Below are positions 1 to 11,155 of a stretch of 64,000 bases of DNA, piece after piece. The stretch lies in NCBI GenBank assembly GCA_003586115.2, contig QVOM02000057.1:9220874-9284873 (forward strand), read 5' to 3'. The number at the start of each line of letters is the position of its first letter. Positions within the stretch are counted from its first letter, which is position 1. The stretch comes from Salvator merianae. Its lineage: Eukaryota > Chordata > Lepidosauria > Squamata > Teiidae. The position numbers were made by a program, and so were the translations under genes. The notes under the pieces are model-generated. The model was not told the DNA's origin, made no database searches, and saw only the letters and a list, made by a program, of their open reading frames with translations.

Positions 1-79
1 CCAAATTCCCATTCTCGTCAAAAGATATTTCTTCATTGGCACTGTTGTTGAAACAAAGGCTTCTTAAAAACCAGTGAAG
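1..79 (-). CDS. V2R-1 exon 4, partial (cut by window edge)
   Basis: This is the 5' part of a vomeronasal type-2 receptor exon 4; the rest lies beyond the left edge. On the minus strand an AG acceptor (CTTAG-type end at 80-82) is followed by codons for LHWFLRSLCFNNSANEE, which match base for base in phase with exon 4 of V2R-4 (58530-58757, 76 codons). In the family this exon codes the end of the extracellular Venus-flytrap ligand-binding domain. The visible 79 bases are open. It is the fourth exon of the same minus-strand gene as 3895-4755, 8266-8551 and 13825-14075, since exon order and phases agree. Confidence 0.85.
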
Positions 80-427
80 CTAAAAAAAAGGGAAGTATTG
101 GAAATTGAATCAAATACCTGCAAACATCGAAATACCCTCCCTCTGTGCCCTGGATTATCATGAACATTCATCAGTAGGTGATCATAATATTCATATTTGT
201 TCCTCAGTTGCATGCCTTCATAAGTTGTGAAGAAGAAGAGAACACATAGACTGATGTCAGTAAGCTGTTAGAAGGCAAATTGTTCCCTCCTACCTTTGCA
301 TTCCTTGGTCACAAAAATCAATGTCTGGCCAGAGTAACAATGCACTTGCTCATGCTGTGCACAGGCTGTTCATTGCTATAAAATATTAAGGGTGTCATGA
401 CAATATATAGACCCACTGACAGTGCTG
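80..427 (-). other. V2R-1 intron 3, part next to exon 4
   Basis: Non-coding sequence. It aligns by eye with 58758-59100 in V2R-4 intron 3 (shared blocks include the start AAAACCAGTGAAGC.TAAA and GTGCACAGGCTGT), so it is inherited intron rather than a recent insertion. Nothing else is recognised in it. Confidence 0.6.
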
Positions 428-441
428 AGTTGGCATTTCTC
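428..441. repeat. Target-site duplication, left copy (14 bp)
   Basis: The 14-mer agttggcatttctc here recurs exactly at 2061-2074 and brackets the L1-derived element. A perfect 14-bp direct repeat is what L1-type target-primed reverse transcription leaves. Confidence 0.85.
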
Positions 442-2060
442 TCTCTCTCTTTTTTTAATTTATTTATTTATTTATTTATTTTTTAAGGATATATAAAATT
501 ACACTAAATAATTCATGATTTGTCAACTAACATTTTTAACTAACCTTTTCACTAATTCCCAAATTTCTTCTATATTTCTTACCCCCCAACCACCCAGCTC
601 TTTTCTTCCACCAACATTCTTCTTCTTTTCTCTTCATTCTTTTCCTCCAGCAAACCCAATCCACTTTCCAAGTCCACTTTCCAGATCTTGCAAAAGTTCA
701 ATAGAGGGTTTCCAGTTTTCACCAAAGTCTATCCACTGCCTTATTTTTCTGTAACTTATTATATTTGTCCAATCTCTCAAAATCTTCTTCTCATATCAGT
801 CTTTCTATAATTTGGCTTCTGCCCATTCTTCTACTCCACCACTTATAAATTCCCCCTTCTGACTCCTTCAGTTGTTGTTATTTTCTTCTTTCGTCTCCTC
901 CTCCAATCCTTTCTTTGTTTACACCAGAAATATTGTTTATTCACAGTAAATCTTTGCTGCCTCCAAATATGGATTGTTTCCGTTCTTATGTGCTTCTTCC
1001 TCTCCTGAATTTTTTTTTTTTCCCCACGGCTTCCTTCAATGAAAAAATATGACCTTGAGCTGTTATCAGTGGTACAGACAACTCGTCTTGTCTCGTAGTC
1101 TGTATTTCTTGAGTCGTAAATTTTGTCTGAGGAATTTCTGCCTTGAAATTGCCCAATTTCAAAGCCTTATCCTTTGTTTCATGAAGTTCAGTGCGTAAAG
1201 CACCCATTTCCGTTTTAATGTCCTGTCTTAATCTCTCAAAAGTCAGCCTCTGAGTCTCAAAAGAACTCTGCATTACTTGAAAAATAGCATCCATTTTTTT
1301 AAGAAGTAAATCTGGCTGGCAGCCACACTGTTCATTTCTTTCTAATTGCATGTTTTCTTTTCCTTATCTGTCTTAAAAACTTGGTTCTCTGAAGAAGCCT
1401 TCTAATTAATAAAGGCACTTTTTTCTTTTATTTTCTTCTTTTGTCTTAATTAAACCGAACTCCCATATCCGTGCATTCTGTTTATTTACTTATCTGATAA
1501 ACACCGGCCAAATGTATTTTAATAAAGCACTGAAAACCCCGGCGTGTCCGAAGAACAGAACTTTAAATGATTTATCTAAAAAAAACTTCACAGCCTTTGC
1601 AAATACTTTGGCATCTTGCTGAATTACGATGTTTAAACTTTCAGCATACATTATCCAAACTGCAATTGTAGAGGGTTTTTTCTTTCTTTCTTTTGCTCTT
1701 CTTAATGCTTATCTTAGTTTTAAAATCTTCATTAATTAAAAAGGGGATCGGCCGAACTTACGGTCCTGCAGATGAAAGTCTTGACGACGACACACAACGT
1801 GGCTCGGGAATGTTGACAAAATTCCCCCAGTTCCTTCGTCTCCTCCTTACGCCGAAAGCCACGGTTCTCTCGTAGCCCCCGCTGGGGGGAGACTTGATGG
1901 AGCTCAAATGAGGAATCCCTCCGCCTCCCTGTCACTCAGGGAGATGAAATCTTCAGACGGGGGGGGTTTGAACTCCCCCCTCTGTCTCCTCACATTGCGG
2001 TTTGCTCAGAGGAAAAATCCTCTCAGCAACTACATTCGGCCATCTTCCCCGGAAGTCCCA
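442..2060 (-). mobile_element. ORF1-only L1-derived element, copy 1
   Basis: A complete-looking but short (about 1.6 kb) non-LTR retrotransposon copy. On the minus strand it starts GGGACTTCCGGGGAAGATGG, an L1-like 5' start, runs through a GC-rich 5' leader (about 1740-2040), one short ORF (986-1351) and an untranslated region, and ends in an A-rich AAATAAATAA tail at 442-490. Perfect 14-bp target duplications flank it. There is no ORF2 (endonuclease or reverse transcriptase), so it must have used machinery supplied in trans. The second copy at 32525-34113 has the same beginning, ORF and end, so the short form is a family rather than a one-off deletion. HAL1-like (half-L1) elements are the closest known concept. 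Confidence 0.8.
986..1351 (-). pseudogene. L1 ORF1-like coiled-coil protein remnant (copy 1)
   Basis: A 121-residue minus-strand reading frame whose sequence matches the ORF at 33208-33675 residue by residue over most of its length (shared stretches such as LLLKKMDAI and TELHETKDKALKL). It is rich in charged and heptad-spaced leucines, as expected for the coiled-coil part of L1 ORF1 RNA-binding proteins. No RRM or C-terminal domain is seen, and a poly-A run near 1009-1022 changes the frame relative to copy 2, so this copy is shorter at its C end. Its role in the element is inferred only from position and composition. Confidence 0.55.
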
Positions 2061-2074
2061 AGTTGGCATTTCTC
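2061..2074. repeat. Target-site duplication, right copy (14 bp)
   Basis: Exact repeat of 428-441, directly adjoining the 5' end of the minus-strand L1-derived element. Confidence 0.85.
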
Positions 2075-3015
2075 ATAATCACTTGGTGCTCAACTGTCAG
2101 GTGACATCTAACTGGCAGCCCCATGTGGTGGTTTTGGGTGGAGGTAACTTATCAGATGCTCTCTGGGCCTTTTGTCACCAGCTTTGCAGCACACAGCTGT
2201 GGTCTGATGTCTCCTTAGATGTTGAAAGCCTCAAGTGTCCAAGAAACAGAGACTCAGGGCATTTATAACACTTTTTTTTTGGGGGGGGGGAGTGGTCCAG
2301 CAGTTGGCCTGGAAAAAAATCCATTTCCTATGCTGCCACATGTCACCCTAAACTGCTCTGAAACTCAGTCAGTCTCAGAGCCTTACACAAGTCCTCTGAT
2401 GTTCAGGAACGGAAGTTTCTGTCATTTGAGACCCAGGGGGACTCATTTCAGTGGTGCAATTTGGTGCACCACCATAGTGGTTCTGATGGTCTCCTTGGGC
2501 CCCCAGAACTCTGCTTGTGTCTGCTTGTGTCTCTGTTTAGGTGGCCATTTTGGCACATGGACCAGTCTTCACTGCATCCAATGCAAACACAGCATTCTAG
2601 CAGGAGTGTCACCTCTCCAGAAGTATGGAAATAGAGATGAAAGGAAGCAGAAAGGATACGGCAGTTCAAAACACTGCAGAAAGCTAAACATTTGTAAAAA
2701 GGTTCTAGTTTATAAGAAAATATATGTTTCCTCTTCATGTATTGGTTAATCATGAGTTATTTCAGGGTCCTCCATTCACACAAGGCAAATGCACTTAGTG
2801 AAGGAGGATATAGCTCCATAAAAATTTGTATGTCTTAAATATAGTATTTCATAGCATCTCTACTTAATCTGTCCAAATTAATTTTGCCCATGCTTACTTT
2901 TTGAATCTATTAAGGTCAGGGTTTGGGTTTTTTTCACATTTTCATTCAAATATCCTATTTAATAATTTTCCTGTTTTCATGCTGCAGATAAAAAATGCAG
3001 ATTTATTTTGTCTAA
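2075..3015 (-). other. V2R-1 intron 3, inherited sequence
   Basis: No gene. The stretch from about 2630 to 3000 aligns with 61620-62040 in V2R-4 intron 3 (for example the block around CAAAACACTGCAGAA and the one around CTCATGCTGCAG), confirming the two genes are tandem paralogues. A T9/G10 homopolymer run lies at 2271-2290. ORFs reported across this stretch have no family resemblance and are chance. Confidence 0.5.
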
Positions 3016-3865
3016 ATCTTACACCTATAAACTGATGGGGATTGAGCTTTCTGTGACAGACCAGGAAAAGGATGTTGGGGTTTTGGTTGACAGCTCAATG
3101 AAGGTGTTGACCCAGTGTTCAGCAGCAGTGAAAAAAGCAAATCCAATGCTAGGGGCAATTAGGAAGGGAATAGAAAATAAGTTGACAAGTGTCATGGTGC
3201 CTCTTTATAAATCTACAGTGAGACCACACTTGGAATATTGTGTACAATTCTGGACACCTCACCTCAGAAAGGATATTGTGGAACTGGAGAAGGTGCAGAA
3301 AAGGGAAACCAGAATGTTCAAAGGGCTGGAACACCTTCCTTATGAAATCAAGCTGCAACGTTTTGGCCTCTTCAGCCTTGAAAAGTGGCATTTAAGAAGA
3401 GACCTGATTGAAGTATATAAAATTATGCATAAAAATATTTTCTCTATTGCACAACACTTGGACCGGGGGCACTCTATGAAGCTGGTGGGTAGGAGAGTTA
3501 GGACCGACAAGGGGAAGTATGTTCTCACCCAGAGGGTCATTGGTCTATGGAATTTGTTACCAGAAGAGGTGGTAACAGCAATCAGTCGGGTTAGCTTTAA
3601 GAAAGGATTGGACAGATTCATGGAGGTGAGATGTATCAATGGCTAATAGAATGGATGCCCAGGTACTTCCTCCTGGTTGGAAAGACAGGCAGGATGCCTC
3701 CAAAGACCATTTGCATGGAGTTGAAAGCAGTTCAAGGTTTTGCCTTTTTAACCTGCTTGAGAATTCCCAGAAGCATTTGGTGGGCCTCTGTGTGAAACAG
3801 GATGCTGGACTAGATGGGCTGTAGCCTGATCCAGCATTGCTCCTCTTATGTTCTCTTATGGTCTT
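3016..3865 (+). mobile_element. CR1 LINE, 5'-truncated 3' end
   Basis: A plus-strand CR1-clade retrotransposon fragment. The frame 3008-3646 codes the C-terminal part of CR1 reverse transcriptase, with the typical run from DVGVLVD through VRPHLEYCVQFW, LRKDIVELEKVQ, GLFSLEKW and LWNLLPEEVV. It is followed by a 3' UTR with GATGCTGGACTAGATGGGC and a terminal TTATGTTCTCTTATG repeat, the short 3' repeat typical of CR1. V2R-4 lacks it at the equivalent place (62000-62060), so it inserted after the V2R duplication. Its 3' end lies only about 30 bp from the exon 3 donor of V2R-1. Confidence 0.85.
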
Positions 3866-3894
3866 AAAAGTTAAGGTATTGCAGCTGAAATTAC

Positions 3895-4755
3895 CTGCCA
3901 TGGATCAATTTCTTTTAAACTACTTCTATCAGTTCCCCTCTTTGCCTTCAGTTTATTCTGAAATCTCTCCATGGCCTGCAGAGCACGTTGGACAGCATGG
4001 ATAGCATTGTAGATATTGTAGCTCTGCCCAGACATCTTCATTTCAAATATGGTACCAGGAAGATCACTCAGCTTCTCCTTCCCTGTGCAAACTCTTCCAT
4101 TCATTGCATATAGGTTATACATAGGGAATGAACAATTAAAGGCTGTGGCCCAGAAATCTGGAAGTAGAAAAACTTTATGTTTATGTTGGAAAGGATTTAT
4201 TATCTCAAGAAAATCTCTGAATTCCGGCAGCATTTTTTCATGGAGTGCAAATGATAAGGTGCCATTGAAGGATTTCAATGGGAAGTTTGAATTAGAGAGT
4301 ACAGCAGTGAAATCCCACTCAGCTGTTGTGATCCATATTCTTTCTACAGGGCACTTGTAAAGTATTTCCAAGTTGAATAAAACAAGCCGTAAACCTTCCA
4401 GAGACTGGTTGTCTCCATACACAAGGGTGACGTTGATCTTTCTCCTGGAGAGCATTTTAAATATTGGAGACAATTTCTCTGAAAGGATCTTTGTTGTTTG
4501 AAACTGTGTCACAAAAGGAACCACCTCTGTCCAAGCAATGCATATACTCTTCTCTTGGAGTTTTGGCTTCAGGATCCGAAGGAAGTTTTCTCCTTGTTCA
4601 TCGTCAGAAACAATGAAGCCAATCCAGTTCCATCCAAAGTGCTTGAGCAGCTGAACAATCCCAACATACTGAGCCTCTTCCTTTGGGACCATCCGGTAGA
4701 ATGAAGGAAAGTGAGTTTTGTCTCTCAATGCGGGATCAAAGGAGCCATAACTAAG
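3895..4755 (-). CDS. V2R-1 exon 3 (Venus-flytrap domain)
   Basis: Vomeronasal type-2 receptor exon coding the central part of the extracellular ligand-binding domain (ANF-receptor/VFT fold) of a class C GPCR used for pheromone or chemical sensing in the vomeronasal organ. The exon is 861 bp, exactly 287 codons, phase 0 at both ends. It opens with LSYGSFDPALRDK after a TTAG acceptor and closes with EIDPWQ before a GTAATT donor. Family hallmarks are FPSFYRMVPKEEAQY, LLKHFGWNWIG and FNCSFPMYN. It is fully open. It is about 70-80% alike by eye to 62065-62919 in V2R-4. An ORF continuing to 3871 is just intron read-through. Confident family call; subfamily not resolvable here. Confidence 0.93.
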
Positions 4756-4842
4756 CTAATGGGGGGAAATGACAGTACCAAGATTTGGAAAAATATCTTT
4801 ATGTTGTTAAATAACAAGTTTGTTCCTGGTCATGTGGTGTCA
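4756..4842 (-). other. V2R-1 intron 2, segment next to exon 3
   Basis: Short inherited intron segment, aligning with 62920-63010 of V2R-4 (shared TAATGGGGGGAAATGA). It ends where the CR1 fragment begins. Confidence 0.6.
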
Positions 4843-5300
4843 CAGAAAATTTAATGCTAGGGGTAATTAGGAAGATAACAGAAAACAAGTTGGCAAGTGT
4901 CATAGTGCCTCTTTATAAATCTATAGTGAGGCCACACTTGGAATATTGTGTAGAATTCTGGTTACCTCATCTCAGAAAGCATATTGTGGAACTGTAAAAG
5001 ATACAGAAATGTGCAACTAGAATGATAAAGAGGCTTGAACTCCACCCCTACGAAACTAGACTCCAACTTCTTGGCCTTTTCAGCTTTGAAAGACAGTGTT
5101 TTAGAAAGGACCTGATTGAGGTATATAAAATCAAGCACAGTATGGATAAGGTGGATAGAGAGAAATTATTTTCTGTTATCACATAACACTAGGACCGGGA
5201 TCACTCTATGAAGCTGATGGGAAGGAGAGTTAGGACTGACAAGGGGAAGCACTTTTTCACCCAGAGTGCCATTCATCTATGGAATTTACTACTCTTATAA
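4843..5300 (+). mobile_element. CR1 LINE fragment in V2R-1 intron 2
   Basis: Plus-strand remnant of the same CR1 reverse-transcriptase region as 3016-3646, recognisable at the DNA level (for example AGGGGTAATTAGGAAGATAAC, GCCACACTTGGAATATTGTG, GAAGCTGATGGGAAGGAGAG). It is broken by stops, for example an in-frame TAA after GTGGAACTG near 4995, and lacks the CR1 3' UTR. V2R-4 has no equivalent insertion. Confidence 0.8.
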
Positions 5301-5440
5301 GACAACCTTCCTAAATATTAATTTATGCACACTTTGGTACATAAGGCATAAGCAAGCTTGTGTTAGGGTAGGCACATAAAATAGTGGCATATATGGCATT
5401 TTGAAAGTACAGGAAATGGACCAGCAGCATAGTTTAACTA
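5301..5440. repeat. Dispersed repeat, copy 1
   Basis: About 130 bp (TTATGCACACTTTGGTACATAAGG ... ACAGGAAATGGACCA) that recurs in the same orientation at 34986-35110. Because the surrounding V2R-1 and V2R-3 sequences are inverted relative to each other while this block is not, it is better explained as an independent repeat or a local rearrangement. Family unknown. Confidence 0.45.
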
Positions 5441-6138
5441 TGTCACTTTGCATCCTTGCATGCTTAACAGTATATTTGTAACAGCTGATGATCTAAATAA
5501 AAGGTAGCAGCAAGCATATTGGAAACACAATTTTATTCACAACTTGCATCATGTGTAACTTGTGTCCCAGAGAAAGGAACCGATAGAGCACCTGCAAAGG
5601 TGTACATAGAAAACACAGACCCATATGCTAAATCTGACTAAATTAAACTAGCAAAGCTCAGGGGAGGAGCCAATTGAGGAGCAATTTTCTTCCTTGAGTC
5701 ACAGCTCCTTCTGTACTTACTTAAGCTATTCCAAGCCAGGACTGTATGCCTAGGGAAGGACTGTTGGTGAGCTGGAATAGACTGGGATAGCTGCCTTTAG
5801 ACTCCCATCTCAGCCCAGCCCAGGCCCATACTCTTTTTCTGATGCCCAAGGCCAGGCCTCAAGTGTTCCTGATCTTCAGTGGTTCTGACTGTTGCCATTC
5901 CAGTATCACTTCAACTTTCTGTACCACTTTCAGCAGTGTTTCCTGGTATGCCACTGGAACACACCATGTTGTATTCTGGCCTGTGGGGGTGTGCTCTCTG
6001 CATGCTCTTTGTAGTATGGAATACGGCCCCTCCTCTGAAGGTCTGTACCTTCATTCTGTGTGGACAAAACATATCAATGGTAGGAGGGCTTCTGCTGCTC
6101 CACACTAGTGTGCAAAGAGCAGAGTCTTGGATGAGAAC
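5441..6138 (-). other. V2R-1 intron 2, inherited sequence
   Basis: No gene. 5465-5660 aligns with 63775-63970 in V2R-4 intron 2 (shared AGCTGATGATCTAAA and GTAGCAGCAAGCATA). Short ORFs at 5842-6279 on both strands have no family resemblance. Confidence 0.5.
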
Positions 6139-6225
6139 ATAGTGAATCCTGCATTTACCAGGGGGTTGGACTCGATGACCCTGAAGGTCCCTTCCAACTC
6201 TGTCATTCTCTGTTTCTATGATATT
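6139..6225 (+). mobile_element. CR1 3'-terminal fragment
   Basis: A short plus-strand piece of CR1 3' UTR: GGGGGTTGGACTCGATGACC, then AAGGTCCCTTCCAACTCTG and a terminal TTCTATGAT-type repeat, matching the well-known end of amniote CR1 copies. No coding part remains. Confidence 0.75.
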
Positions 6226-8265
6226 CCGGTCCAAGGCCAAGTGTGGAAAGGACCACAGTTTCCACACTTCCTGCCCCAAAGTGACAACATATAGTGGCTA
6301 GAGTGAAATAGTTCAAAGGGTCCCTGGCTTCAAGTCCTCTCCCAGCCTAGTAAAGTTTGTTGCCTTGAGCTCTTGAGTAAACAAATGGCCATAAAAATGA
6401 ATAAGAAAAAAAAAGTCTGTACACTTCAAAGGACTGTACTGGCACATGTAGCTAAGTTGGGTTTATCCAAGCTAGGCTTGCCTCCCTGTTAATTAGGAAA
6501 AGTGTGGATCTCTAAATGCCCAGAATTACTCAAAGGACAGTTGGAGAAACTCCAGAAAAGGTTAAATGAGTTGGGAGCCTAACAAAATGTTACTTTGCAT
6601 TGAAAATCTTCCCTCAAGAACCACTATTTGAAGCTCAATGTGATTACTGAGAATTCTTATTATGCTCTCCTCTTCCAGCCATTTTTAATATCCATCCAAT
6701 TATCTAACTACAGTCACTATGTGTGTTTGCTATTCAAAACAGTAACGCCTCATCTCTCTTGGATATAAAAACAGCAAACAATGCACAGAACTGGTAAGCA
6801 TATTTCAAAAACATTTCTACACTTATAAGTGTGAACAGGCCCTAGGTACTTGGTAGATGTAGGGGAAGGAGCATTTAGCTCAGAAGGAAAAGATGCAGGG
6901 GAAGGGAGCATTTATGTAATAAAGAAGCAAAGGTGCTTTGTTCTGAGCATTGAAACAGCCAGGGTGGTCACATGCCAGAAGATGGTCCCCAGTTTTGGTT
7001 GGTGGGTGTCCTTCATCTTCACTGATTGACAGAGTTCTTGGAATCAGCCATTTCAATTACTATGCAGGCATGATTCCTTGGTCCTCATCAATCTCACCAG
7101 GATGATATGAGGCCCATTAAATCATCTCTGTTTAAGACACAGCCCACCTTTCTAATTTCACATCTGCACAAATAAAGCTAATTAGTGAAACGTAATTTTC
7201 TTACCAAACTATATGGAAATGGTTTGCCACTTCCTTCTTCCCAGGAAACAGTGAAAGTAAAACATGGTTACCCTCACACGCCCAGCACAGTCCCAGAGAT
7301 GTAAGGAAACAGGGAGGCTCCAGCTGGTAAGCCAAATAGGGGCCTTGTGGTGCCTGGCAGGCAATCATCAGGATGTGGGGTGGGGCATCTCCACCTAGCA
7401 CCAAGATTCTGGGCACATAGGGAAGAGGGTGGAAACAGTGGAGGCCTGGATGACAAGCTGAAAAATGGTTTCTGGTGCAGGTAAGACAAGAGGCAATGAT
7501 ACTGCACTTGGAAAATGCATCACATACTAGCCCGGGGATGGAAAAAGCAACAGGGAGGTGCTGGTGCAGGCACAGCACAGGCAAAAAAGAGGCATCAGGG
7601 AAACTGACAATAGTGTGTGTGGGGGAAAGATCCACTGCTCTAGCAGCATTGGTGGCAGAAGTAGAAGAGGCTTAGGGATCTCAATGCTTTCTAGCAATTA
7701 GCAAGGTGTGTCTGGAATTTGAGCTGCCAGTGGTGGTGAGGCAGGACAGGAATCTCCCTCAAAAGTTGAGATAGATGGCAGGGGAGCTGTTGCCACTCTC
7801 CTGAGTCCCCCCAGTAGATCCCCTTCACTGTCCTACTGGGCACCAGGCCTGGTCTGCTCCCCCTTGTATTTTCACCTAGTGCCACACCCATATGGAGGTG
7901 GCTGAGATCCACATGATGCCCAAGGTGGACATTGTTCCATGTGCCTGCCTTTATTGCACCACCCAACTACCAGCCCTGGATCCCTATTTAGAACCTCTTG
8001 AGGCAGGGGAGACAGAACTTTTGCTCAGGACTCAATTCTCCTCCTTTGCCAGCACTACCAGCAAAATAATTGTATATTGATAACCTCCTCTGATCATTTC
8101 ACTGAAGTCAAATGATTAAACAGCATTAAGAAAATGCTGATTATGGATAAAGGGATAATAATGCTTACAACAAATATTTTCATAAGCTGTGAGGATCCTA
8201 TCTTCAATCAATATGAAAAGGCAGAGTGAACCCATCCTTATATTTGTCTTTGTCTCTACAGATAC
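6226..8265 (-). other. V2R-1 intron 2, arm of inverted duplication
   Basis: Non-coding. From about 6975 to 8080 it matches, as reverse complement, 34128-34985 downstream of V2R-3 exon 2 (blocks around GCCTGGCAGGCAATCATC, TATGGAAATGGTTTGCCACTTC and GCCAGCACTACCAGCAAAA). It carries the empty target sites of the L1 derivative (near 8062) and of the MITE (near 7325) present in V2R-3. ORFs at 7201-8080 are not protein-like. Confidence 0.6.
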
Positions 8266-8551
8266 CTGAGGAATCTTGTAGATTTGTAAGATATTGGCTA
8301 TTTGGATGGAGTTTTGGGATGTGAGCCCTCCAATGACAGTCATTACTTTCTCTTCCCTGATGCAGTTGTAATTGGGAGGGTCTCCATGGTGTTCAAAGAG
8401 AAGGGCAAATGTATTCAAAGATGCTTGGAATGTATTATATGCATTTTCAATCATTTTATATATCAGTGACATGTTGTGTAGAGAGTTCCTTTCAATTTCA
8501 TCCTTGGCAAAAAAGAAAGACAGGGCATGCTGATAGTTTTTAGTGATCATG
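8266..8551 (-). CDS. V2R-1 exon 2
   Basis: Second coding exon of the vomeronasal receptor. It is 286 bp with a TTGCAG acceptor and a CCTCAG|GTATCT donor, starts with one base completing the exon 1 codon (TA+C = Tyr) and ends in phase 0 at IYKIPQ, the family-typical junction to LSYGSF of exon 3. Residues MITKNYQHALSFFFAKDEIE, then VIGGLTSQNSIQIANIL, belong to the N-terminal lobe of the Venus-flytrap ligand-binding domain; NMS is a possible N-glycosylation site. The frame is open across the exon. Its inverted paralogue at 32034-32323 is frameshifted. The in-frame bases upstream (to 8637) are intron. Confidence 0.9.
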
Positions 8552-9830
8552 CTGCAATGAAATTTGAAAATGGTGTTAAATACTGACATTTGAAACGTAA
8601 CTGTATGAAAGCTTGAATTATTATTTACCCTTCTCAATCAGCAGCTGTTTTGTTCAGATGGTTCCTAATAAAGTGTTATTTAATTTTAATCCTACCCTTA
8701 AGCTGGAAAAAGGATCTCTAAAAGGTTTACTATAGATAATCCTGCATTCCTTTCCTCATTTACAAAATAAATAGATACAGCATATGAGAAGAAAACATGT
8801 TTCCAGTCTTTATATTCCTTGCCCACCTCTACTACTGTCCACTTTTCAAGTTTCTTTCATTTCTTTGCTTCATAAAAAAAGGAAAACTTGATGCATTCAG
8901 AAAAAAAATGATGCTTGATATGGTGGACTTTTGGGAGGCCCAAGAAAGCACCAGGATGATTCTATCATTTTGAGAGACAGAAATAGGAGGGCGCTGCTGT
9001 GCTGGGTCACTTGTCTACTGAAAAGGAATGCATGCCTGGAAGGATGCAGCTGGAATATGTAGTAAAAATCTATACATATTGTGCTAGCAGTACCCAACAC
9101 TGCAGTCTTTGCTACAATTTGGAAGCCTCCCCAACCACATCATCCACCCTTACAATAGCTGAGCAGTCATAAGCTGGTCCTTTTTCATCGGAGACCCTTA
9201 ACTTGGTGAGATTTTAGTTGCTGACCAAATAAATTACAAAGGAAGGCAAGTAGAATTGATGCGCAAACACACTGGAAAAAAGAGTGTGTTTTCCCTAAGG
9301 TTTTCAACCTCTGCAGAATGACAAGCACCTGTGTCCCTTGACTAAGTTTCAAGGAAGTGATCTACTCTGCAAGGTGTTTTCTGTCATCTACCACCCCTGC
9401 TGCTGCCACTTGGAGAGCTACTTCTATGTCCATTTTGTGTGTGTTGCTTAATGGCCCCAGGTACAAAACTCAAAGCTAGCAACTTTCATCCTTGGCTTTG
9501 ATATAAGCAAGGATGGGAAGCAGGAGCATGAATACAGCATGCTTCCTACATTTGGGATGGGGCTTCATGCTCCTGAGCCCCAAACACCTTATTTTGCTTC
9601 TGTGTGGATACTGGCAAAGATAAGGAGAAAGGTATTGATGAAAGAAAAAGAAATGTAAAAAATGGTCAGTAGGACTGCATATGTTCTTATGCATGTAAGA
9701 TTTACTTTGCTTAGCCAAATCTTTAGCTTTCTAGTGTTTCTAAATTACCTGGATATTACTTCTAAATGCTACAGACGTGTTAATAACACTGGGTAAAATG
9801 TCTGTCAAAAGATCAATTCATCCTGGAACA
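8552..9830 (-). other. V2R-1 intron 1, part near exon 2
   Basis: Inherited intron matching, in inverted orientation, 30480-32033 of V2R-3. Shared blocks include TGTGCTAGCA with its ATATGTAG surroundings near 9060, and GACAGAAATAGGAGG near 8978. It ends at the L2 insertion. No coding content. Confidence 0.6.
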
Positions 9831-10081
9831 CTTATTTATTTATTTATTGGATTTGTATGCTGCCCCTCTCCAAAGACTCGGGGCGGCTTACAACATATAA
9901 ATACACATAATAATAATCAAATAATCCAATCTTTGTCCAATTTAAAAACCATCTAAAATTGCAATTAGCAAACCATCTAAAATTACAATTTAAAATCTAT
10001 CTAAAACCCCAAACCTAACATACATTCCTAACTAACATTCACACTACACAGTCATCCTACCGATCAAGTGGAGCATCAAAT

Positions 10082-11155
10082 TCAGTGACCCCAGGCCTGC
10101 CGGCAAAGGCATGTTTTTAAGATCTTCCGAAAGGCCAAGAGAGTAGGGGCAGTACGGATCTCTAGGGGGAGCTGGTTCCACAGGGTCGGAGCCACCACAG
10201 AGAAGGCCCTTGCCCTGGGGCCCGCCAGCCGAAATTGATTGGCTGACAGGACCTGGAGAAGGCCAACTCTGTGGCTCCTGACTGGCTGCTGGGATACATG
10301 AGGCAGGAGATGGTCCCCTAAGTAACCTGGTCCTAAGCCATGTAGGGCTTTATAGGTAACTACCAACACTTTGAATTGTGTATGGAGACTAACCGGCAGC
10401 CAATGCAGCTCGCGGAGTGTTGGAGAGACACTGGCATATCTAGGCAAGCCAGAGATAGCTCGCGCGGCTGCATTTTGGACTACCTGCAGTCTCCGGACAC
10501 TCTTCAAAGGTAGCCCCATGTAGAGAGCATTGCAGTAATCGATCCTCGAGGTGATGAGGGCATGAGCAACTGTAAGGAGGGACTCCCTATCCAAATAAGG
10601 CCGTAACTGATGGACTAACCGAACCTGGGCAAATGCTCCCCTCGCCACAGCCGACAGATGATGTTCCAAAGTCAGCTGCGGATCAAGGAGCACACCCAGG
10701 TTACGGACCTTCTCTGAGGAGGTCAACAATTCCCCCCCCCCCAAAGTAATGGATGGACAGATGGCCGAGTCCTTGGGAGGTAACACCCACAGCCATTCCG
10801 TCTTGTCAGGGTTGAGTCTAAGTCTGTTGATGCCCATCCAGACCCTGACAGCCTCCAGACACCGGCACATTACATCGACCGCTTCACTGAATTGGCGCGG
10901 GGTGGAAATGTACAGCTGAGTATCATCAGCGTATTGATGGTAACTCACCCCATAGAGACGGATGATCTCACCCAGCGGTTTCATGTAAATGTTGAATAGC
11001 AGGGGGGAGAGGACAGACCCCTGAGGCACCCCACAAATGAGGGGCCTGGGGCAGACCTCTGCCTCCCTACTAACACCGACTGCAACCGACCAGACAGGTA
11101 GGAGGAAAACCACCGTAAAACGGTGGCTCCCACTCCCAACCCCTCCAGCTGGCAC
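10082..11155 (-). pseudogene. L2 ORF2, reverse transcriptase palm to C end
   Basis: Third segment of the L2 polyprotein. It carries [19 protein letters not shown] and the catalytic box [11 protein letters not shown], then the thumb and C-terminal part with [16 protein letters not shown] and [10 protein letters not shown], and a natural-looking stop at 10082. The first 30 or so residues of this frame precede the frameshift and are not protein. Apart from the two frameshifts the domain is well preserved, pointing to fairly recent insertion. Confidence 0.85.

Noticed and set aside
2219..2753. ORFs of 176 and 101 aa on both strands
   Set aside because: Intron 3 of V2R-1, partly alignable with V2R-4 intron 3; no domain pattern, low-complexity CVCLCLCLG stretch.
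3008..3646. A stand-alone 212-aa gene
   Set aside because: It is the reverse-transcriptase end of a CR1 LINE with a CR1 3' UTR directly after it.
5842..6279. Three overlapping ORFs of 87-122 aa
   Set aside because: Intronic, mutually antisense and without family resemblance; the 3' part is a CR1 tail.
7201..8080. ORFs of 62-144 aa on both strands
   Set aside because: They lie in the inverted-duplication intron; the V2R-3 counterpart does not keep any of these frames.
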